A DNA stretch of 8,925 nucleotides, taken from contig JAMCTK010000027.1 of the NCBI GenBank assembly GCA_023381035.1, forward strand, positions 1 to 8,925, written 5' to 3'. This DNA is from Patescibacteria group bacterium. Its GTDB lineage: Bacteria > Patescibacteria > Microgenomatia > Levybacterales > UBA12049. A model generated the notes under the pieces. It did no database searches and was not told where the DNA came from. It worked only from the letters and a program-made list of their open reading frames with translations. Position numbers and translations under genes: made by a program. Positions within the stretch are counted from its first letter, which is position 1. Each line of letters opens with the position of its first letter. Of this stretch, positions 1 through 5,934 are shown piece by piece.

Positions 1-36
1 GCTGTTTTAATTAAGACAAAAAAAGAAAAAGAATAA
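1..36 (+). CDS. 3' end of an upstream gene (possibly ribosomal protein bL32)
   Basis: The first reading frame is open from base 1 and ends at TAA 34-36, reading AVLIKTKKEKE. It stops 11 bases before the nusB start and runs in the same direction, so it is probably the tail of the preceding gene in the same operon. The basic ending is compatible with the C-terminus of bL32, whose gene is, as I recall, often found just upstream of nusB and rnc in these lineages. Eleven residues cannot establish identity, so the bL32 reading is an inference from context and composition only. Confidence 0.35.
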   Translation, partial: AVLIKTKKEKE

Positions 37-47
37 TTGAACAAAGC

Positions 48-407
48 ATGAAAAACCCTCTGGACCCTCGCCATCAAAAAAGGCAGAAGTTAATCGAAGA
101 TCTTTTTAGAGTGGATTTTCATAAACAAAGGATTAGCAGTGAGGCTGCAATTATTATGTCAAAAAAACAAGAAATCGATACTCAAATAGAAAAAGCTGCG
201 CCGGATTTTCCCATCGATAAAATAAACAGAGTAGATTTAGCCATACTTAGACTTGCAGTTTATGAACTCTTAATAAAAAGGTCTGCGCCACCCAAAGTCA
301 TAATTGACGAGGCAGTGGAGCTGGCAAAAGAATATGGAGGAGATACAAGCCCCGCATTTGTAAACGGAGCGCTTGGTAAAATAATTAACAATGACAAAAA
401 TTCCTGA
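48..407 (+). CDS. nusB: Transcription antitermination factor NusB
   Basis: NusB is an all-helical RNA-binding protein that pairs with NusE (ribosomal protein uS10) on boxA RNA and keeps polymerase processive on rRNA operons. The 119-residue product shows the arginine/lysine-rich N-terminal helix (residues 8-14), the central motif RVDLAILRLAVYELL (61-75) and the highly conserved C-terminal block IIDEAVELAKEYGG followed by SPAFVNGALGKI (85-112). It is shorter than the roughly 130-140 residues common in the family. The missing length lies between the first helix and residue 61. The ATG at 48 is the first start in frame; there is no clear Shine-Dalgarno site. The 3' end overlaps rnc by 17 bases, which suggests coupled translation. 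The stop is TGA, showing that UGA is not reassigned. Confidence 0.93.
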   Translation: MKNPLDPRHQKRQKLIEDLFRVDFHKQRISSEAAIIMSKKQEIDTQIEKAAPDFPIDKINRVDLAILRLAVYELLIKRSAPPKVIIDEAVELAKEYGGDTSPAFVNGALGKIINNDKNS

Positions 408-1053
408 ATTTAAAAACAAAAAACTATTTAAACAAGCATTTGTTCATAGATCTTATATTAATGAGTCTAAGGAAAAACTGGAGTCAAACGAAAGACTTGA
501 GTTTTTAGGAGATAGCGTAATTTCTTTTATAATTTCGTCTTATCTATACAAGACCTTTCCAGATTTTAACGAAGGAGTTTTGACAAATCTTAGATCACTC
601 CTCGTTAATACTAAAATTCTTGCGGAGGTTTCCAAGGAGCTTAATTTTGGAAAACATCTAATGCTTTCAAAAGGCGAAGAAGAATCAATGGGAAGAGAAA
701 ATCAAAGTCTTTTAGCAGATAGCTTTGAGGCTTTTGTCGGAGCATTATTTTTAGACCAAGGAATTAACGTAACTACGGAATTCTTGTGCCGAGTATTAAT
801 TCCAAAAGCAGACGAGTTTGTAAAAAATAAATCGTTTAAAGACCCCAAGAGTCTCTTGCAAGAAAAAGTTCAGGCAAAAAAACTAAGCTCACCTCTTTAT
901 AAAGTTATAAAAGAAGAGGGGCCTGCACACGCAAAAAAATTTACTGTCGGCGTTTATGTAGATAGTAAACTGTTTGGAATTGGCAACGGAAGATCCAAAC
1001 AAGACGCAGAAGAGATGGCTGCAAAAGAGGCCCTTGAGAGAAAAGGCAAATAG
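391..1053 (+). CDS. rnc: Ribonuclease III
   Basis: RNase III cuts double-stranded RNA, chiefly the rRNA precursor stems and structured mRNAs, as a Mg2+-dependent homodimer. The 220-residue protein has an N-terminal endonuclease domain (about 1-145) carrying the signature NERLEFLGDSV (33-43). By alignment from memory the metal-binding acidic residues are Glu37 and Asp41, with Asp110 and Glu113 in the second motif LLADSFEAFVGALF (107-120). A double-stranded RNA-binding domain follows at about 151-218, opening with DPKSLLQEKVQ and ending with the alanine-rich helix QDAEEMAAKEAL. All catalytic positions are present and the length is normal. The start lies inside nusB, 17 bases before its stop is complete. 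The next gene, rpsP, follows after an 18-base gap whose promoter extends back into the end of this gene. Confidence 0.96.
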   Translation: MTKIPEFKNKKLFKQAFVHRSYINESKEKLESNERLEFLGDSVISFIISSYLYKTFPDFNEGVLTNLRSLLVNTKILAEVSKELNFGKHLMLSKGEEESMGRENQSLLADSFEAFVGALFLDQGINVTTEFLCRVLIPKADEFVKNKSFKDPKSLLQEKVQAKKLSSPLYKVIKEEGPAHAKKFTVGVYVDSKLFGIGNGRSKQDAEEMAAKEALERKGK

Positions 1054-1062
1054 TGGTAAAAT
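1034..1062 (+). promoter_or_regulatory. Sigma70-type promoter for rpsP with extended -10
   Basis: A -35 box TTGAGA (1034-1039, 5 of 6 matches) is followed by a 17-base spacer, then TGG and the -10 box TAAAAT (1057-1062, 5 of 6). The TG at 1054-1055 forms an extended -10 element. Spacing is optimal. The -35 lies inside the end of rnc. Transcription would be expected to start about 6-7 bases after the -10, near 1068-1070, and the rpsP ATG begins at 1072. The resulting mRNA would have almost no 5' leader. Confidence 0.65.
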
Positions 1063-1071
1063 CTAAAGATT

Positions 1072-1296
1072 ATGGCAGTTGTAATTAGGCTCACCAGAAC
1101 TGGAAAAAAGGGAGAAAGAAAATTTAGAGTTGTTGTAAAAGAACAACGATCAAGAAGAGATGGGAAACCAATTGAAGTTCTTGGTTGGTGTGAAAAAGGC
1201 AAAGACGGAGGATCCAAGAAAATAAATAAAGAAAGATATGATTATTGGATTTCTGTTGGAGCAAGGCCAAGCGAAACCGTTTCTAAATTAATATAA
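1072..1296 (+). CDS. rpsP: Small ribosomal subunit protein bS16
   Basis: bS16 is a 30S subunit protein that binds 16S rRNA early in assembly. The 74-residue product begins with the family signature MAVVIRLTRTGKK and continues with RKFRVVVKEQRSRRDGKPIE (16-35) and LGW (37-39), matching the usual fold core. The region KINKERYDYWISVGARPSETV (50-70) corresponds to the C-terminal helix and GA.PS.TV motif. It is slightly shorter than the about 80 residues of E. coli bS16. The start is well fixed by the conserved N-terminus and sits only 9 bases after a strong -10 box, so there is no room for a Shine-Dalgarno leader. One base separates its TAA stop from the KH-protein gene. Confidence 0.95.
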   Translation: MAVVIRLTRTGKKGERKFRVVVKEQRSRRDGKPIEVLGWCEKGKDGGSKKINKERYDYWISVGARPSETVSKLI

Positions 1297-1297
1297 C

Positions 1298-1534
1298 ATG
1301 AAAAAAACCCTAGATTTCATTCTTAAATCTTTAGTTGATAATCCTGACAAAATAGATATTGACGAAAAAGAAGAAAATGGTGTTATTACCTATACAATTT
1401 CCGCAGCAGAAGAAGACATGGGCAAAGTAATAGGCAAAGGTGGAAAAGTAATAAAATCCTTAAGGAATGTTATGAAAATTTCGGCTATGAAAGAAAATAA
1501 AAAAATATTTATAAACCTCGCAGAGCAAGAATAA
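1298..1534 (+). CDS. khpA: KH-domain RNA-binding protein KhpA (YlqC family)
   Basis: This 78-residue protein is a single type II KH domain. The RNA-gripping loop is MGKVIGKGGKVIKSLRNV (41-58), with the GxxG motif at Gly46-Lys-Gly-Gly49. In Firmicutes KhpA forms a complex with KhpB (Jag/EloR), binds many RNAs and affects cell elongation; whether that role holds here is not shown. Placement directly after rpsP is the standard location for this family. The ATG follows the rpsP stop after one base, with no Shine-Dalgarno site, so it probably depends on translational coupling. In most bacteria rimM would come next; here trmD follows after 9 bases. Confidence 0.9.
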   Translation: MKKTLDFILKSLVDNPDKIDIDEKEENGVITYTISAAEEDMGKVIGKGGKVIKSLRNVMKISAMKENKKIFINLAEQE

Positions 1535-1539
1535 GGAAG
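1533..1539 (+). promoter_or_regulatory. Shine-Dalgarno site of trmD
   Basis: AAGGAAG lies just before the trmD ATG, with the AGGA core (1534-1537) six bases from the start codon. It overlaps the TAA stop of khpA. It is the clearest ribosome binding site in the window and supports the ATG at 1544. Confidence 0.7.
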
Positions 1540-1543
1540 AGAT

Positions 1544-2224
1544 ATGAAAATCTCCATTTTAACGCTGTTCCCACAAATGTTTTCCGGTCCCTTCGATCAT
1601 TCCATTGTTAAAAGAGCGGTGGATAAGAAGTTAGTAAAAATTAACCTTGTAAATATAAGGGACTTTGGTCTTGGAAAACACAAGATGGTAGATGACAAGC
1701 CCTTTGGCGGGGGATCTGGAATGATTTTAAAAGTTGATGTACTTTGCTCGGCAATAAACAGTGTTAAAAATAAGAAATTTTCAAAAGAAGATCAAAAAGT
1801 ATTTTTATTAAGTGCTCACGGAAAAACATTCAATTGGAAAACTGCAAGTGATTTTTCAAAACTTAAACATTTAATACTGGTGTGTGGTCATTACGAAGGA
1901 GTGGATGAGAGGATAAAAAATTTTATTGATGGAGAAATATCAATCGGAGACTTTATCATAACCGGTGGAGAAATTCCTTCAATGCTAATAACTGATGCTG
2001 TTGTTAGGCTGTTAAAAGGAGTTTTAAAAGATGGTGTGGGAACTTCCGAATCTTTCTTTGAAAATCTCGAGCACCCTCACTATACTACCCCAAGAGAATT
2101 TAATGGATTAACTGTTCCAGATGTCCTTGTATCAGGAAACCACCACAAGATTCAAAACTGGAAAAAAGAAAAATCACTGGAGATTACAAAAAAACTAAGA
2201 CCAGATCTTCTTAAAAAGGCTTAG
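1544..2224 (+). CDS. trmD: tRNA (guanine-N1)-methyltransferase TrmD
   Basis: TrmD methylates N1 of guanine 37, next to the anticodon, using S-adenosylmethionine, and so prevents +1 frameshifting. It is a homodimeric SPOUT enzyme with a deep trefoil knot. The 226-residue product has the N-terminal start MKISILTLFPQMF, the motif KPFGGGSGM (52-60), the cofactor-binding loop LVCGHYEGVDER (112-123) and the knot segment GDFIITGGE (135-143). Asp151 in ITDAVVRLL aligns with the catalytic aspartate of E. coli TrmD (Asp169). HPHYTTPREFNG and VLVSGNHHKIQNW complete the C-terminal tRNA-binding region. Length is normal to slightly short. The usual downstream partner rplS is absent. The gene runs tail to tail into pilO and overlaps it by 14 bases. 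Confidence 0.96.
   Translation: MKISILTLFPQMFSGPFDHSIVKRAVDKKLVKINLVNIRDFGLGKHKMVDDKPFGGGSGMILKVDVLCSAINSVKNKKFSKEDQKVFLLSAHGKTFNWKTASDFSKLKHLILVCGHYEGVDERIKNFIDGEISIGDFIITGGEIPSMLITDAVVRLLKGVLKDGVGTSESFFENLEHPHYTTPREFNGLTVPDVLVSGNHHKIQNWKKEKSLEITKKLRPDLLKKA
2188..2213 (-). terminator. Possible weak intrinsic terminator of the pilus operon
   Basis: On the minus strand, starting at the pilO stop codon, TAAGA (2213-2209) can pair with TCTTA (2200-2196) across an 8-base loop. One base later comes a run of seven T (2194-2188). The layout is that of a Rho-independent terminator, but the stem is only five pairs and mostly A-T, so it may be chance. It lies entirely within the 3' end of trmD. I found no better candidate at this convergent junction. 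Confidence 0.3.
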
Positions 2225-2933
2225 AAAAAGTCCCGCTGGCAGACGACTGAGGAATAGCCACCTGAACCCCCGTTTGTTGCTGAACATTGTTCCATGTGGA
2301 AAGACTTGTTAACAAACTGACCTCCTGAGCTGTAACCGACTTAAAAGGCATATCTTCTCTAATGTTAATAGGGGGTAATGGTTTGTAGTAAAAAATTAAT
2401 GAGATCGTGGATGTTTTACCGGAATTTTTAACCGAAACAACACCAGAAAACGGCAAGGTGCGCTCAATCTCTTTAATAAACCGAGATGTTCCTGTTAAAT
2501 CAGTATTTATATTGATTAATAATTCGAGTGTAGGAAACCTAGATAAATTCTTTGGATTTTTTATTAAATCACCAACTTGAAATTCAAAATCCCCTAAAGA
2601 TACATTTGACTTAGCGGCTGCAATCGAAACAGCACTTAGTATTGATGCGAAATCCTTTCCAGGAGGAACAGCTTGTTTTGCAATTTTAAGCTGATTATCA
2701 AGCAATCCTTCATCCAATTGAGTTAAAGTATTAAGGTTATCTTTTAACAGTTTTAATTTGCTAAGTTCTTTTCCAGCTTCTTCTCTTAAAATCATGAAGT
2801 TTTGAATTCCCGGAATTAAAACAAAGATGATTAAAAATAAACTAACTATAATCATAAAAACTTGAAGGATATATGTTTTATTTTTTAAATAAAACATCTT
2901 TAATTGGTTTTCGTTTATGTCAATTTTTTTCAT
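2211..2933 (-). CDS. pilO: Type IV pilus inner-membrane platform protein PilO-like
   Basis: PilO forms a dimer with PilN, and the two link cytoplasmic PilM to the assembling pilus. The 240-residue product has a short cytoplasmic N-terminus, one membrane segment (about 22-41), a charged coiled-coil stretch (about 47-86) and a ferredoxin-like domain (about 92-186). That domain opens with the family-typical AVPPGKDFASILS, then AAAKSNVSL. A polar tail of about 55 residues follows (187-240), rich in Ser, Thr and Gln and without recognised motifs. Sequence conservation in PilO is low, so the call leans on topology and on position after PilM and PilN. The start shares an ATGA overlap with the pilN stop. 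It has no cysteine. No pilP or pilQ follows. Confidence 0.85.
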   Translation of the reverse strand: MKKIDINENQLKMFYLKNKTYILQVFMIIVSLFLIIFVLIPGIQNFMILREEAGKELSKLKLLKDNLNTLTQLDEGLLDNQLKIAKQAVPPGKDFASILSAVSIAAAKSNVSLGDFEFQVGDLIKNPKNLSRFPTLELLININTDLTGTSRFIKEIERTLPFSGVVSVKNSGKTSTISLIFYYKPLPPINIREDMPFKSVTAQEVSLLTSLSTWNNVQQQTGVQVAIPQSSASGTFSKPF

Positions 2934-3463
2934 AATACAGTCGCTCTTAATTTTAGTTGATATAAACCAGTCTTTTCATTAACTGTTAAGCTGTCAATAA
3001 TTAAATCCTGCACCATCTCTTTCTTTGATGACTTCACAATCAGTTTTTGTAAAAAATCATTTTGCTCAAGTAGGGAATAAGAGCTGACAGAAAAACTGAT
3101 ACTTTTATCATCGACTTCTAGAAAACTTATTTTAAGATTTCCCAGTATGCTAATTAAATAATCTATTGTCGGCGAAAATTTTTTTCTTTTGTTATTAATC
3201 TCTAAAATGTTTTTTAGGCGGTCATTTACTATCACCAGTTTTCCCGATCTTTCTTTTAGAACGGTTATGTTATTTATTGTTGCAAGCTGATCTTTTTTTA
3301 TAGAAGAAAGGGGATTTAAAGTATTTAAAAGAAAAAGGACTACAGAGGCAGCAGCCACGGACAATAGAAGCCCAAGAGCAATACTGTTAAGTAATTTTAT
3401 TTTTTTCTTGTTCTTAAGAGTTTGCCCTTCCTTACTAAGAATTAAGTTGATATTGCTATTCAT
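2930..3463 (-). CDS. pilN: Type IV pilus assembly protein PilN-like
   Basis: PilN anchors PilM to the membrane through a short N-terminal peptide and pairs with PilO outside the membrane. In this 177-residue protein the N-terminal NINLIL (4-9) corresponds to the conserved INLLP-type PilM-binding motif. One membrane segment (about 25-47) follows, then a coiled-coil-like stretch (about 55-95) and a small alpha/beta domain (about 96-177) ending in alternating beta-like segments. The gene overlaps pilM by 8 bases upstream and pilO by 4 bases downstream, so the three are almost certainly translated as a unit. GAGAG just before the ATG is a weak Shine-Dalgarno candidate. There are no cysteines. Confidence 0.87.
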   Translation of the reverse strand: MNSNINLILSKEGQTLKNKKKIKLLNSIALGLLLSVAAASVVLFLLNTLNPLSSIKKDQLATINNITVLKERSGKLVIVNDRLKNILEINNKRKKFSPTIDYLISILGNLKISFLEVDDKSISFSVSSYSLLEQNDFLQKLIVKSSKKEMVQDLIIDSLTVNEKTGLYQLKLRATVL

Positions 3464-4490
3464 AATCTCTCATGGCAAGCCCTACAGCAATGGTGTAGTC
3501 TGGCCCATTATCAAGAATCTCCTTCGGAACCTCTTGAGAAGAGAGAGACTTCCAGGGATTTGCGGTTGCTGTCTCAATACCTGAATTGTTTGCAAAATAA
3601 ATATCAATACCAGGCAATTTTGCTGTTCCTCCGGATAATAAAATTTGTCTGATTGGATCTTCATTTTTAGTTTTTTGTGTAAAGAAGGCTATAGTTTTTT
3701 TTACTTCTTGCAGAATTGAACCTAAAATCGGCTCAGTGGCTTTACCAATTTTTCCTCCTAAACTTTTGTCGGAAAAACCATAAGCCTTTTTATATTCTTC
3801 CGCCTGAGCAGGGGACAAGTTTAAATCAACAGAAATGGCCCTATTAATTGCAGCTCCTCCAATAGACATCGAATAAGTAAACATCATGACTCCTTTGCTA
3901 ACAATTGCGAAAGAAGTACTCACAGCCCCAATACTTATAATAAAAGTCGTAGGAAAAGATTCATTCGGAACTAAAGCTCTTGTCGTTGAGAGAATTTCTG
4001 TTTCCATTGCATTGATTGTTAATCCTGCCATTGATATCACTCTTTGATACTTATTGACTAACATTGTTGGTGCTCCAACCATCAATACCTGCATTTTTTC
4101 GGTAGGACTTGCTTGTTCTGGTTTTTTTAAAACATTCCAAGCAAGAGTGATATTCTCTAGGGGAACAGGAATATACTGCTCGGCTTCCCAATAAATTGCA
4201 GATTTTAATTCATTGTCTGACAAGGACGGCATTTCTAAAACCTTGGTATATACTTGATTTTCCGGCAAGGCGACGTTAACCTTGTCTCCGCTAATTCCAG
4301 CATCATCAACAGACTTTCTGATTGCCTGGGCCATCTCTTCCTCATCAAGAGGAGACTCCGACATCATTCCCTTCAACGGAGTTGGGGTAATTATTGAAGA
4401 GTTAAACCCAAAGGTTTCTCCTTCTTTTGAAAGTGACACCAATTTAATCATGGTTGCACCTATGTCTAATCCAAATGGTTTTTTGTTCAT
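3456..4490 (-). CDS. pilM: Type IV pilus assembly protein PilM (actin-like ATPase)
   Basis: PilM is a cytoplasmic actin/FtsA-like nucleotide-binding protein that binds the N-terminus of PilN and relays motor activity to the pilus. The 344-residue product has the phosphate-1 motif FGLDIGATMIKLVSL (6-20), the PilM-typical block ALPENQVYTKVLEMPSL (74-90) continued by WEAEQYIPVPLE (101-112), and the adenosine motif ILLSGGTAKLPG (283-294). The phosphate-2 motif, normally DIGA, reads SIGA (186-189), replacing the conserved aspartate with serine. The next conserved segment reads MFTYSMSIGG (203-212), where FTR is usual. The start codon lies one base after the preceding PilX-like gene's stop and has no clear ribosome binding site. 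There are no cysteines. Confidence 0.94.
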   Translation of the reverse strand: MNKKPFGLDIGATMIKLVSLSKEGETFGFNSSIITPTPLKGMMSESPLDEEEMAQAIRKSVDDAGISGDKVNVALPENQVYTKVLEMPSLSDNELKSAIYWEAEQYIPVPLENITLAWNVLKKPEQASPTEKMQVLMVGAPTMLVNKYQRVISMAGLTINAMETEILSTTRALVPNESFPTTFIISIGAVSTSFAIVSKGVMMFTYSMSIGGAAINRAISVDLNLSPAQAEEYKKAYGFSDKSLGGKIGKATEPILGSILQEVKKTIAFFTQKTKNEDPIRQILLSGGTAKLPGIDIYFANNSGIETATANPWKSLSSQEVPKEILDNGPDYTIAVGLAMRDYE

Positions 4491-4491
4491 T

Positions 4492-5295
4492 CTATGGCGA
4501 AAATAAATTGTATGGAAATAGTTCTACGGGCAGGGAGGGATATGCTTGAAATACGGTAATTTTTCTTTCTGTTGCACCTGATGCTCCTGTTGATGTGATA
4601 ACTTTTCCCTGATTAGGCAAATCAACACTGCTTAGTACCCCAACATTGGCATTTGCATATAGCGGAATTATTCTCACAATAAATCCATTTGTTACAGCAA
4701 TTGTTGTTCCGAAAGGAAAAGTCTTGCCGCTTACCGTGCCTCCTCCGCCTGAAATATATGTAAAATTATTTCCTGTCTGTCTGTCCTGACAAGCATCTAG
4801 CGCATATTTGGTAATAGCTGGAGTGGCACGACTTCCAGAGATAACCACAACTTCTAAAGCAGCGTTTGAGCATCCATCAGCACTATCTCCCCAATAAATT
4901 GTTAGATTAGCACTTTTTTGATTTTGATAAATTTGGGCAGAACTAGTTGAGTAATCGGATAACCAAAGATCAAAGCCATCGTTTCTGGGAATTGGATTAC
5001 CGCCGTTTAAAACAAAATTGGCTCCGTTTACTTCGCTCAGGGAAGTCACATATGAAGCATTGCCCAATGACCCAGGAGAAGGCGCTGAATTCGCTTTAAT
5101 AGCCTGTTCTATTCCGGCTTCTGCAGCCGCTAACGCTTTTTGAGATTCTGCTTGCTCTGTAGATGTGCGTAAACTTACAATGCTTCTTGATGCAACAGAT
5201 AAGCCAATTGTCAGGGCGACTACCATTACCAATATTACAATTAAAAGCACCTGTCCTTGTTGATTGTTTTTAAGCTTGATTAAGTTGTTAAACAT
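4492..5295 (-). CDS. PilX/GspK-like minor pilin
   Basis: The 267-residue product has a prepilin-like N-terminus: a basic leader, a cleavage site QQG/QVLLIVILV after Gly14, then a long hydrophobic helix (about 16-40). The segment AESQKALAAAEAGIEQAI (49-66) is typical of the PilX N-terminal family. Unlike the other pilins here it lacks the glutamate at mature position 5 (isoleucine instead), as in GspK, which caps pseudopilus tips. The exterior domain (about 70-267) is Gly/Ser/Thr-rich and has two cysteines (142, 169) and a hydrophobic end, VELFPYNLF. It lies between the J-like pilin and pilM, exactly where gspK sits in secretion operons. An in-frame ATG with a candidate promoter close upstream supports this start. 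The exact subfamily is uncertain. Confidence 0.8.
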   Translation of the reverse strand: MFNNLIKLKNNQQGQVLLIVILVMVVALTIGLSVASRSIVSLRTSTEQAESQKALAAAEAGIEQAIKANSAPSPGSLGNASYVTSLSEVNGANFVLNGGNPIPRNDGFDLWLSDYSTSSAQIYQNQKSANLTIYWGDSADGCSNAALEVVVISGSRATPAITKYALDACQDRQTGNNFTYISGGGGTVSGKTFPFGTTIAVTNGFIVRIIPLYANANVGVLSSVDLPNQGKVITSTGASGATERKITVFQAYPSLPVELFPYNLFSP

Positions 5296-5303
5296 TAGCC
5301 TTA

Positions 5304-5337
5304 AGTATAGAGTAACAACTGTTTAACAACCTGTCAA
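5304..5337 (-). promoter_or_regulatory. Candidate internal promoter before the PilX-like gene
   Basis: The 48-base gap upstream of the PilX-like gene contains a perfect -35 box, TTGACA (5337-5332, minus strand). TATACT (5309-5304) is a good -10 (5 of 6) but lies 22 bases away, longer than usual. TACTCT (5314-5309) has the ideal 17-base spacing but matches only 3 of 6. With TATACT, the predicted start would lie 1-2 bases before the ATG at 5295. It could drive the PilX-pilM-pilN-pilO part separately from the upstream pilins. Confidence 0.4.
5313..5334. repeat. Tandem near-repeat in the PilX-like gene promoter region
   Basis: On the plus strand TAACAACTGT (5313-5322) is followed by TAACAACCTGT (5324-5334), offset by 11 bases, about one helical turn. 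A partial third copy, CAACAAAC, starts at 5335. The repeats lie between and over the candidate promoter boxes, so they could be a binding site for a regulator; low-complexity chance is the alternative. Confidence 0.4.
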
Positions 5338-5343
5338 CAAACT

Positions 5344-5934
5344 CTAATTACTTGAATTTCTTACGCTAACTGTGGTGTCAAAGGGGATGGTAACATCTTG
5401 CTCAGAAAAATTAGAAGACACATTCCTGCTTAAGGAAAAATGTATTCCTATGGTAGGGGGTTGGGTTACGTAATTCTGGGTACAAGAAAATGAGCATGAA
5501 TTAACTTTTACTTGCTCTGTATTGATAAGTGACGCACCATTTGATGCAACTGTTAACGGATCTCCTTCGCAGGAAAAAATGATTGTTGAATTATCAAATG
5601 TGGAAATTTTTACAAATTGATATTGTTCTGGAGTAGGTGTAGGAGTAGTGGCTCCAACAGCTGCCGTAGTACAATCAGTTGTGTAGAATAATCCGTCTGT
5701 GCTTACGCCGTCAAATGACTTGGAAAATTCAATCATTTTTGACATTTGGATGATTGGGTATGATCCACTCTGCCTGATATCATTTAGAACGGTTGTCTTG
5801 GTTGTTCCTCTTAAGGAAGAAACAAGTATCGCCGATACAATAATTCCGACCGCAGTCATTACAACCATAACAGCAAGAAGCTCAATTAAAGTATAGCCTT
5901 CTTGAAGGTTTTTATTTTTTTTAATTTTTTTCAT
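5344..5934 (-). CDS. PulJ/PilW-like minor pilin
   Basis: This 196-residue protein has a class III signal: a lysine-rich leader ending QEG, cleavage after Gly13, then YTLIELLAVMVVMTAVG with tyrosine at mature position 1 and the key glutamate at position 5 (Glu18). The hydrophobic helix runs to about residue 40. A Thr/Pro stretch (about 96-101) lies in the exterior domain, which has four cysteines (88, 122, 147, 151). The TTK...NDIRQSGSYPIIQMSKMIE segment after the helix resembles J-type minor pilins, and its position between the I-like and K-like genes agrees. Its start shares an ATGA overlap with the stop of the upstream PilV-like gene. The J assignment comes mainly from order and length. Confidence 0.78.
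   Translation of the reverse strand: MKKIKKNKNLQEGYTLIELLAVMVVMTAVGIIVSAILVSSLRGTTKTTVLNDIRQSGSYPIIQMSKMIEFSKSFDGVSTDGLFYTTDCTTAAVGATTPTPTPEQYQFVKISTFDNSTIIFSCEGDPLTVASNGASLINTEQVKVNSCSFSCTQNYVTQPPTIGIHFSLSRNVSSNFSEQDVTIPFDTTVSVRNSSN

Noticed and set aside
32..37. AATAAT ten bases before the nusB ATG as another leaderless promoter
   Set aside because: It overlaps the stop of the preceding frame in an A/T-rich stretch, and too little upstream sequence is available to judge a -35 box.
405..407. Possible UGA recoding, as in some CPR lineages
   Set aside because: TGA ends nusB and pilN at the expected family length, and no conserved gene is interrupted by in-frame TGA.
954..1217. Minus-strand open frame opposite the end of rnc and start of rpsP
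   Set aside because: It lies antisense to two clearly conserved genes, has a low-complexity Ser/Leu/Phe composition and no recognisable motif.
3482..3664. Minus-strand frame inside pilM
   Set aside because: An alternative frame of the conserved adenosine-motif region of PilM, short and without motifs.
4282..4506. Plus-strand open frame opposite the start of pilM
   Set aside because: It is the antisense shadow of the conserved N-terminal half of PilM, with no start signal of its own.
5699..5896. Plus-strand open frame opposite the PulJ-like pilin
   Set aside because: Antisense to a gene with a clear prepilin signal; the hydrophobic pilin helix itself creates the open frame.
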